Below the pieces are notes generated by a model that was not told the origin of the DNA, ran no database searches, and saw only the letters and a list, made by a program, of their open reading frames with translations. 64,000 bases of DNA. Source: Blepharisma japonicum (lineage: Eukaryota; Ciliophora; Heterotrichea; Heterotrichida; Blepharismidae). Of the stretch, positions 57,444 through 64,000 are shown one piece after another. The DNA lies in the NCBI GenBank assembly GCA_949751835.1, contig CATKHK010000030.1:124001-188000 (forward strand). Direction: 5' to 3'. The position numbers were made by a program, and so were the translations under genes. The first letter of the stretch is position 1. Every line of letters starts with the position of its first letter.

Positions 57444-59299
57444 ATTTTTATTTAAAGTGCTTCTCTTTATTTTTTAACTAAAATGGTTGGTTTTAGATTT
57501 TATATAATTTAAAAATCTCTTATTTCTTATTATAAATCATATGCAGACTAAATTGATATTTAGAAAATACACAAAAAATACATAAGAGGAGAGAGATTTG
57601 AGCTATTAGCGAAAATAATAAAATAAAATTTTTGTTCTAGGAAATAAGTCTGACTTTTTATTTATTAATATTTTCAGGATTTACCAATATTACTAAATAA
57701 TAATTTATAATCATATATCCTGAAATTTCCAAATAAAATTATTTTCACAATTTTGATAATGAATTGGAAGATAATGCTATTGGCTTTTATATAAAAACCC
57801 AATAAATTTCATATTAGTGAAATAAAGCTATATCATCATAAACTCTAAATCTATTTGTTAGCGATTTGCAGATAATCTATAATGATGACTAGATTTTTCC
57901 TATGAACTTGAAAAGGATTGTTCAAATTCATATCAATTTATGTAAGAAGCTTCTTATACTATAAAATTACCAAAAAATATATTGGAGTGAACTAAAATTT
58001 AACTATTCTTTCTTATTTGGTGCCACTATATCAAGTTATATTCCCGCCTAAAACTTTAAATAAGCTTACATCGACCATTTAAAAACTCTCAAAACTGATC
58101 CAAAGAAAATTTTTTTAAACTTCAAACTTGACAGAAATCAGGGCTTTTTTAACTTCTGAAAAATCAGAATATCGTATTTGAAACTTAAAAACTAAAATTT
58201 AGCATTTAAAGCTTCAAACAGAATTTAGATGAAACTTCTAAAAAATTGCAAAAGATTTAATTCCTAATTAGCTAAAGATATTAAGACTACGATAAACAGC
58301 CTTCAGGATAATTAGCATAAAGATTTCTAATTTGAAAACTCTTATAGCAGATAAATTCAGAATTTTCGGAAAGATGAATTCTGCGTATTTTGAGCGAAGT
58401 ATAATTTTTTTAAAAGAGATTGACAGCTTAAAACCTAACCTTTCGGTCAGTATTTTTCATAAAATATATTGAAAAAGGTATGGATGATGTTAAATTGAGT
58501 CTACTAAATATTAAATATCATGCAGGTTCGATTCAAAGAAATATTGAGAAAACGAAAATAGAGGAGATTGATAGTTAGTAACCATTAGCAAGATTAATAG
58601 TTAAATTAATTTGTAAATGATAATGCTTAAAGATAAAATAAAGCTGTAATCTTGAAATTCTTAATTTCTGACGCTAGATATAATATTTAAGTACTCGTCA
58701 GAATATTTTCACCAGCTCATCCAATCCATTATTTCATAATTAGCTTAGTAGTTAAGACGTTTGGACTAGTGTAAAGCTCATAATAATTACTTCTAGTAAT
58801 CATGTGCGCCGATACCTGGCTATTATATATCTTACAAATTATACTTCCAGGCAGGTATCATTTCTCAAGCACATGCTAGATCTTAGTGCTATGATTTCTA
58901 TATGGTGAAAAAGAGAGTTAGCACTTAAAAACATCTTCTATGGTTGCATATAATATTTCACTATCTATAAACTTCATCAAAAATATTATTATATTTATTC
59001 CCCAACTTCTTGTCAACTCTCTGCTGAATTATCTTCATAGCAATTATATCAATCCAATTCCAATAACATAATACCTTTATTCCTCTAAATACTAGTTGCT
59101 CTTATTCCTGCAGAAATCACTAAATATCCCAAAATAAAGTTCCGACCAAAAATGGTTATGCATAACCTTTCCAATTCTTCTCCTTCATCAAACCATATTT
59201 TTCTTTGCTCAAATTTTTATAATTTCCTTTACTTTACTTATCTTTACTTAATTTCTGCCATTGAAACCTCAAATTTAAGAATAAAAATCCCGATTACAA
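57444..59299. other. gene-poor gap with coding-like remnants and a possible structured RNA
   Basis: No intact gene. Around 58080-58580 (+) protein-like stretches occur in two frames (for example LAKDIKTTINSLQDN, and IEKGMDDVKLSLLNIKYHAG followed by a TAG) but stops interrupt them. 58742-58859 holds three consecutive hairpins, listed separately. The rest is AT-rich. Confidence 0.4.
58736..58865. ncRNA. possible structured RNA element (three hairpins, tRNA-like A-box)
   Basis: Inverted repeats in series: AGCTT (58742-58746) with AAGCT (58774-58778);  ATTACT (58786-58791) with AGTAAT (58795-58800), loop TCT; GATACCTG (58811-58818) with CAGGTATC (58852-58859). The first arm, TAGCTTAGTAGTTAAGACGT, resembles a tRNA A-box, but no B-box (GGTTCRANNCC) follows, so it is not a normal tRNA. 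Strand and function are unknown. Confidence 0.2.
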
Positions 59300-60853
59300 A
59301 TGTCTGGAATAGGATTCGTAGGAGAGCCTATAATAGTGGATAGTGGGAACGTTGAGTACAGCAAAGATGAGATCATTTCTCGCTATGAGTACCGTGAAGC
59401 AAGAGTTGTTGGTAACCGTGTGTCACCTCTGAACGAGAACCTCATTTTCAAAACTCAAAGACATATCCCTAAGACAGGCGTCCTCTTGGTCGGATGGGGT
59501 GGAAACAATGGCACAACTTTGACAGCAGGGATATTAGCTAACAAGCTCAAAACGACATGGATGACAAAAGAGGGTGAGCATCATGCAAATTTCCTAGGTA
59601 GTATCTGCCGTTCAGTTACCATGAGGATAGGCATTGACCACAACCTACAGCCTGTCTACGCACCTCTCTTCAACGTTATCCCTATGCTTGACCCTGTCGA
59701 CTTAGACATCTGGGGATGGGACATTTCTAGCATGAATATTGCAGACGCTATGAATAGAGCCAAAGTTTTGGACTATGACCTTCAAAGAAAGCTCTATCCT
59801 GAGCTCAAAGACATGGTACCTTGGCCATCTGTGTACTCTGAAGACTTTATAGCGGCAAATCAGTGTGATAGGGCCGATAACATCATTCGTGGAACCAAAC
59901 AAGAACAACTAGACGCATTGAGACAAAATATCAGAGATTTCAAACAGCAAAGAGGCATTGAAAAGGTCATTGTATTATGGACAGCCAATACTGAAAGATA
60001 TGCAGAAATTAGAGCAGGGCTTAATGATACCGCTGATAACCTTTTGGGATCAATTGAAGCCAATGAGGCAGAAATTGCACCATCAACACTCTTTGCGGTG
60101 GCTAGTATTTTGGAAGGATGCACTTATATTAATGGATCACCACAAAATACTTTTATACCTGGTGTGATTGAGCTTGCTGAAAGACACCAAATACTTATAG
60201 CTGGAGATGATTTCAAAACTGGACAAACAAAAATAAAGACTGTGCTCTCAGACTTTTTAATTAATTCAGGGCTCAAGCTACGTTCAATTGTCAGCTACAA
60301 TCACTTAGGCAATAACGATGGAAAAAATCTCAGTGCTCCAAAGACATTCAGATCTAAAGAAATTTCCAAAAGCGGAGTCATCGACGATGTCATCTGCGCC
60401 AACAGACTTATTTACGGAGAAAATGAACACCCAGACCACTGCGTTGTAATCAAATATGTCCCTTATGTAGGAGATAGTAAAAGAGCTATGGACGAGTATA
60501 CAAGTGAAATTTTCATGGGAGGAAGAAACACAATTGTCCTGCATAACACTTGTGAAGACTCGTTACTGGCTGCCCCGATTATTATGGATCTTATTCTTCT
60601 AGCTGAACTCTGCACAAGAATACAAATAAAAAGAGTAGAAGATGAAGAATTTTCAAGAATGCACCCGATATTGAGCATTTTAAGTTTCTTGTTGAAGTCT
60701 CCTCAAGTACCTGAAGGATCTCCAGTTGTGCACTCTTTGTTTAATCAGAGATATTCCATCACAAACTTAATTAGGGCCCTAGTTGGACTTCCTCCAGAAA
60801 CTTTCATGCTGCTTGAACACAAGATTCCATCTATGCAAAACCATGCACAATAA
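59300..60853 (+). CDS. INO1: inositol-3-phosphate synthase
   Basis: 517 residues, ATG at 59300, TAA at 60851, no TGA; all six Trp are TGG. Motifs: NAD-binding VLLVGWGGNNGTTLTAGI, DIWGWDISSMNIADAM, VIVLWTANTERYAEI, SPQNTFIPGVIELAE, the catalytic GDDFKTGQTKIKTVLSDFL, the SYNHLGNNDGKNLSAPKTFR loop, EIFMGGRNTIVLHNTCEDSL and LSFLLKSPQVPEGSPVV. The active-site lysines are present. It converts glucose-6-phosphate to myo-inositol-3-phosphate, the entry to inositol lipids. Length matches the family (about 510-560). A GC-richer codon use than neighbours suggests high expression. Confidence 0.98.
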   Translation: MSGIGFVGEPIIVDSGNVEYSKDEIISRYEYREARVVGNRVSPLNENLIFKTQRHIPKTGVLLVGWGGNNGTTLTAGILANKLKTTWMTKEGEHHANFLGSICRSVTMRIGIDHNLQPVYAPLFNVIPMLDPVDLDIWGWDISSMNIADAMNRAKVLDYDLQRKLYPELKDMVPWPSVYSEDFIAANQCDRADNIIRGTKQEQLDALRQNIRDFKQQRGIEKVIVLWTANTERYAEIRAGLNDTADNLLGSIEANEAEIAPSTLFAVASILEGCTYINGSPQNTFIPGVIELAERHQILIAGDDFKTGQTKIKTVLSDFLINSGLKLRSIVSYNHLGNNDGKNLSAPKTFRSKEISKSGVIDDVICANRLIYGENEHPDHCVVIKYVPYVGDSKRAMDEYTSEIFMGGRNTIVLHNTCEDSLLAAPIIMDLILLAELCTRIQIKRVEDEEFSRMHPILSILSFLLKSPQVPEGSPVVHSLFNQRYSITNLIRALVGLPPETFMLLEHKIPSMQNHAQ

Positions 60854-61555
60854 GATTAAGCTTTCTTTAAAAAAATTTGAAAATAAAACGATTATCTTCT
60901 AAATTATATTAATTTTCTTTAAGTTACAGATTTTCTTGAAGAGCAATTTTAGCACACATTATATTATTATAATTTTTTGCCTTTTATATTGATTACAAGA
61001 ACCAATAATTATAATTTTCAAAATTAATTTAGGCTTTGCAATATAAATTAAATTTTATTTAATTTAGTGAAGCCCACTACAATCTAATAAACTAGAGAAA
61101 AATTACTTGAGATCAATATTCATTTTATATCATGTATTATAAAGCCATATTTAAATAATAAAATAAAGCAATTAATAGAGGATATAATTATAATTTTACA
61201 AAAATTATTTATTACCTCAATGCTAGAAAATGATCAAAATGTTGCACAGATTTCTTATATACTATAAAAGAGCTCATCAAATTATAAAGCAAATAGATGC
61301 TTATAATATTCCTTACAGCTTTTCTTGCAATTTTGTCCTTTTATTCATTTTCTTAGCAAGAATATTTTAATAGGATATATAGTTTATTTACTTTTTAAAT
61401 TTGTTTTTGGGGATTTTGTGTGGTATTTCTTAATAAAAATTCTCCTTAATATATAAGCTTCTATGCATAAGAATTGAAAAAAGTCTACTATGAAACAAAA
61501 TATCCCATTTCCCGTAAATTTTTATAGCTAAAAAGATTGCCATATTATTTCGGTT
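60854..61555. other. AT-rich intergenic gap
   Basis: No gene, RNA or repeat recognised between INO1 and CFAP20. Confidence 0.5.
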
Positions 61556-62131
61556 ATGTTCAAAAACACATTTCAGTCTGGCTTCTTATCAATTCTTTAT
61601 AGCATTGGAAGCAAGCCATTGCAGATTTGGGACAAGAGTGTAAGAAACGGCCACATAAAGCGCATTACAGACTCCGATATTCAAAGTTCAGTGCTAGAAA
61701 TAATGGGCACAAACGTAAGCACAACATTTATCACATGCCCAGCAGATCCGAACCAAACCTTAGGTATAAAATTACCTTTCCTAGTCATGATCATCAAAAA
61801 CCTCAAAAAATACTTCACATTTGAAGTCCAAGTGCTTGATGACAAAAACATCCGAAGGCGATTCAGAGCATCAAATTACCAAAGCACCACACGAGTAAAG
61901 CCATTCATATGTACCATGCCAATGAGGCTTGACGAAGGCTGGAACCAAATCCAATTTAACTTATCAGATTTCACAAGAAGAGCTTATGGGACGAACTATA
62001 TAGAAACATTAAGGGTGCAAATACATGCCAACTGCAGAATGAGGAGAATTTATTTCTCTGACAGACTTTACTCAGAAGAAGAACTGCCGCCAGAGTTCAA
62101 ATTGTTTTTACCACTCCAGAAGCAAGCTTAA
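61556..62131 (+). CDS. CFAP20: CFAP20/BUG22 ciliary inner-junction protein
   Basis: 191 residues, ATG at 61556, TAA at 62129, no TGA. Extremely conserved family: [45 protein letters not shown]-like [60 protein letters not shown] and [20 protein letters not shown] all match. CFAP20 forms the inner junction of axonemal doublets with PACRG and is needed for normal beating; it is also found in basal bodies. Convergent with the acinus-like gene, stops 20 bp apart. Confidence 0.98.
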   Translation: MFKNTFQSGFLSILYSIGSKPLQIWDKSVRNGHIKRITDSDIQSSVLEIMGTNVSTTFITCPADPNQTLGIKLPFLVMIIKNLKKYFTFEVQVLDDKNIRRRFRASNYQSTTRVKPFICTMPMRLDEGWNQIQFNLSDFTRRAYGTNYIETLRVQIHANCRMRRIYFSDRLYSEEELPPEFKLFLPLQKQA

Positions 62132-62151
62132 ATATTTAATTGCTAATTTGA

Positions 62152-62546
62152 CTAATCTTCATCTTGATATGAGCGCTTTATGATGGGGTTGTGAGCGCGA
62201 TAATAAATTTGAGGTTGAGCCCGTGTCTTTATGAAATTTAATTCATAAGAGGGCTGCGATAAGGTATCTATTTTGTTAAATCACCGTTTTTGTGGCATTC
62301 TGAATGAGAAACAAAAGAAATCGATAGAGATTGGCCTATTTCTTCAGGCCAAATTGAATTATTAAGAGACTCGTATGCTGAAGCAGCTTGGCTTGGCTCT
62401 TGATACTGCACATAGCAATGTGTTTTGATTTTATCTATCCAAAAATATTGAACAGCACCATGCTCCTCTAACTTCGCTTTCAGCTGATTTACTGTAAACG
62501 GCCTCCTCAAGTTTCTCACAAGAACGCAGTTAGAGCTATTTTCCAT
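62152..62546 (-). CDS. ACIN1: minimal acinus-like RRM protein with RSB motif, 17-nt intron
   Basis: 125 residues; exon 1 is 62546-62285, a 17-nt intron at 62268-62284 (GTGATTTAACAAAATAG), exon 2 is 62267-62152. The RRM resembles that of acinus: NCVLVRNLRRPFTVNQLKAK with YFWIDKIKTHCYVQYQ, matching the acinus NL-RPFT...FWIDKIKSHCFV elements. Exon 2 carries an RSB-like motif, YELNFIKTRAQPQIYYRAHN, comparable to LF-RKTKA-P-IYY in acinus, which binds RNPS1 and SAP18 in the ASAP complex of the exon junction. Human acinus is over ten times longer; only the two functional modules are kept. The frame needs a 17-nt intron with a GTGA donor, longer than the 15-16 nt seen elsewhere. Confidence 0.82.
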
Positions 62547-62634
62547 ATAAAAATAATTATTTGCCCTAAAATTTTCAAAATTTTGTATTTAATTGCTTAT
62601 TCAAAACAGGTGAAGGCTCATTCTCTTGTAAAAT

Positions 62635-63984
62635 ATGGTGTCAGTGGTTAGAGTGTCTAAGTTCAGACATGTCTTTGGTGAAGAATTACAAGAAAAATTC
62701 GAAGACTTAAGGCCAAGCACACTTTCTTCAGAAAGCTCTCTAATCAAGTCCAATGGCACAAATATAGTATTTCCGTGGGAATCGGGTGGGGCAGGCGTTT
62801 TAGCTGTATTTGCGATGTCGGAGATAGGCCGAATTGCCCCAAGTCATCCTTTTATCAAAGGTCATGTGGGTAATATTTTGGATTATGAGTTTAATCCTTT
62901 CAATGACTTTCAGTTATTAAGCTGCGGAGATGATGCGACACTAAAGCTATGGGATATCCCAGAAGGAGGACTAACTGCCGATATCACAGTCCCTAGAGTG
63001 TCGTTATCAGGCCATGGGAAAAAAGTTAGCCTTATAAATTTCCATCCTTCAGCGGCATTTTTGTGTGCTAGTGCATCATTCGATAAAACAATCAAAGTGT
63101 GGAATATTGAAAATGGGAGCCCAGAACTTGAAATTTCAAATATTAATGAAATTATCCTTTCCTTACAGTGGAGTCCTATAGGCAGAATGATAGGCTATAC
63201 AACAAGAGATAAGTATGCAAAGGTCTCTGACCCAAGAACTGGAAGAAATGTAATGGAAGTGCTAGCCCATGAAGGCTCAAAACCAAGTAAAATGGGCTGG
63301 ATCGACGAAGACACTATCGTCACCTGTGGCTTTTCCAAGATGAATGACAGACAGCTCTCTATCTGGGATTTAAGGAATTCCCAAAAAATCAAGACCATAA
63401 ACATTGACCAAGGATCAGGAGTTTTGTACCCATTTTACGACCCTGACACCAAAATCCTCTTTGTTGCTGGCAAAGGTGACGGAAATATCCGCTATTACGA
63501 AATTGTAGGAGACGACCAATATATGTATTATGTGGAAGCTTTTAGGTCAAATATCCCTTGCAGAGGGATCAGTTTTATTCCGAAACGAAAAGTTGACGCA
63601 GATGCATGTGAAATTATGAAGGCTGTCAAGTTGACTAATAACACTGTAGATTTAGTAAGCTTTAAGGTACCTAGGCGTGTAGAATCGTTCCAAGACGATA
63701 TTTATCCAGACTGCATTTCTGGAGAGCCAGCTATGGGCTCATCTGAATGGCTTAGTGGAACTGATAGAGAGCCTAGGAGAGCTCCAATTAAACAAATCGA
63801 TAGTTCACCTACAAGGGTTGAATTGCATGTCCAACCCCACTCACCTGCACCTGTGCAACAAGGCCAGAAGAGCGTTAAAGATTATGAAAAGGAGCTAAAC
63901 GAGGCTAGAGCGACGATTAAAATGCAGCAACAAAGGATTGCTGAATTAGAGGCTCAGTTGGAGTCTAAAACTAAATTAGAATAA
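62635..63984 (+). CDS. CORO: coronin
   Basis: 449 residues, ATG at 62635, TAA at 63982, no TGA; all seven Trp are TGG. The N-terminus MVSVVRVSKFRHVFGEEL is the coronin signature, followed by a seven-bladed WD40 propeller (GHVGNILDYEFNPFND, LLSCGDDATLKLWDIP, LSGHGKKVSLINFHPS, KTIKVWNIENG, LSIWDLRN), the conserved C-terminal extension (FIPKRKVDADACEI...AVKL and YPDC), a Pro-rich linker and a short coiled coil (ATIKMQQQRIAELEAQLES). Coronins bind F-actin and regulate Arp2/3. Length is typical of short coronins. Confidence 0.97.
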   Translation: MVSVVRVSKFRHVFGEELQEKFEDLRPSTLSSESSLIKSNGTNIVFPWESGGAGVLAVFAMSEIGRIAPSHPFIKGHVGNILDYEFNPFNDFQLLSCGDDATLKLWDIPEGGLTADITVPRVSLSGHGKKVSLINFHPSAAFLCASASFDKTIKVWNIENGSPELEISNINEIILSLQWSPIGRMIGYTTRDKYAKVSDPRTGRNVMEVLAHEGSKPSKMGWIDEDTIVTCGFSKMNDRQLSIWDLRNSQKIKTINIDQGSGVLYPFYDPDTKILFVAGKGDGNIRYYEIVGDDQYMYYVEAFRSNIPCRGISFIPKRKVDADACEIMKAVKLTNNTVDLVSFKVPRRVESFQDDIYPDCISGEPAMGSSEWLSGTDREPRRAPIKQIDSSPTRVELHVQPHSPAPVQQGQKSVKDYEKELNEARATIKMQQQRIAELEAQLESKTKLE

Positions 63985-64000
63985 ATAGGCATTATAATAA

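Noticed and set aside
58501-58560. GGTTCGATTC resembling a tRNA B-box
   Set aside because: No A-box or acceptor pairing at the right distance; the bases read as codons of a coding-like remnant.

Overview
This window is nuclear DNA of a heterotrich ciliate that reads UGA as tryptophan and stops only at UAA and UAG, most likely a Blepharisma macronuclear contig. Three things in the sequence support this. First, conserved proteins (SAC1 phosphatase, isobutyryl-CoA dehydrogenase, SPEF2, SAM50, SRPK, SWEET) continue in frame through TGA exactly where Trp fits. Second, spliceosomal introns are only 15-17 nt long, with GTAA...TAG-like ends. Third, genes are compact and separated by very AT-rich gaps. 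Almost every gene has to be assembled by reading TGA as Trp and removing these tiny introns.

Layout. 1-16602 is a long run of minus-strand genes: a partial SPEF2/CPC1 axonemal protein, an acylated LRR protein, two unknown proteins, a SECIS-binding-protein-2-like L7Ae protein, a protein with four helix-turn-helix repeats, two coiled-coil proteins, SAC1 and a PP2C phosphatase. 16603-21018 is sparse: a mitochondrial acyl carrier protein, a small acylated protein and an unknown. 21091-22236 is an inverted, intron-retaining, broken copy of the 5' part of the Lon gene (32310), interrupted by a 16-bp minisatellite. 22292-38105 holds a mitochondrial carrier, 14-3-3, isobutyryl-CoA dehydrogenase, a tiny Frizzled-CRD-like surface protein, a Rab, SRPK, an INO80-type coiled-coil peptide, Lon, an AKTIP-like UEV, a second PP2C and an ankyrin protein. 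38276-51495 holds OXA1 (three introns), the second tandem-HTH paralogue, a Tctex dynein light chain, a LITAF protein, a TOG-array protein, kinesin-1 with a C-terminal CaaX box and glutathione reductase. 52559-53160 is a frameshifted remnant of a SNF2/BRG1 SnAC region. 53660-64000 holds SWEET, SAM50, RCHY1, inositol-3-phosphate synthase, CFAP20, a minimal acinus and coronin.

Functional themes are housekeeping rather than a single pathway: cilia and microtubules (SPEF2, CFAP20, TOG-array, DYNLT, kinesin, AKTIP), mitochondria (ACP, Lon, OXA1, SAM50, carrier, ACAD8), phosphoinositide and inositol metabolism (SAC1, INO1), mRNA processing (SRPK, acinus) and membrane-anchored signalling proteins beginning Met-Gly-Cys. 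The least familiar items are the tandem-HTH family, the Frizzled-like small protein, the prenylatable kinesin, an SBP2-like protein in an organism where UGA means Trp, and several decayed coding relics in the gaps. All family assignments are from recognition by eye, without database searches.
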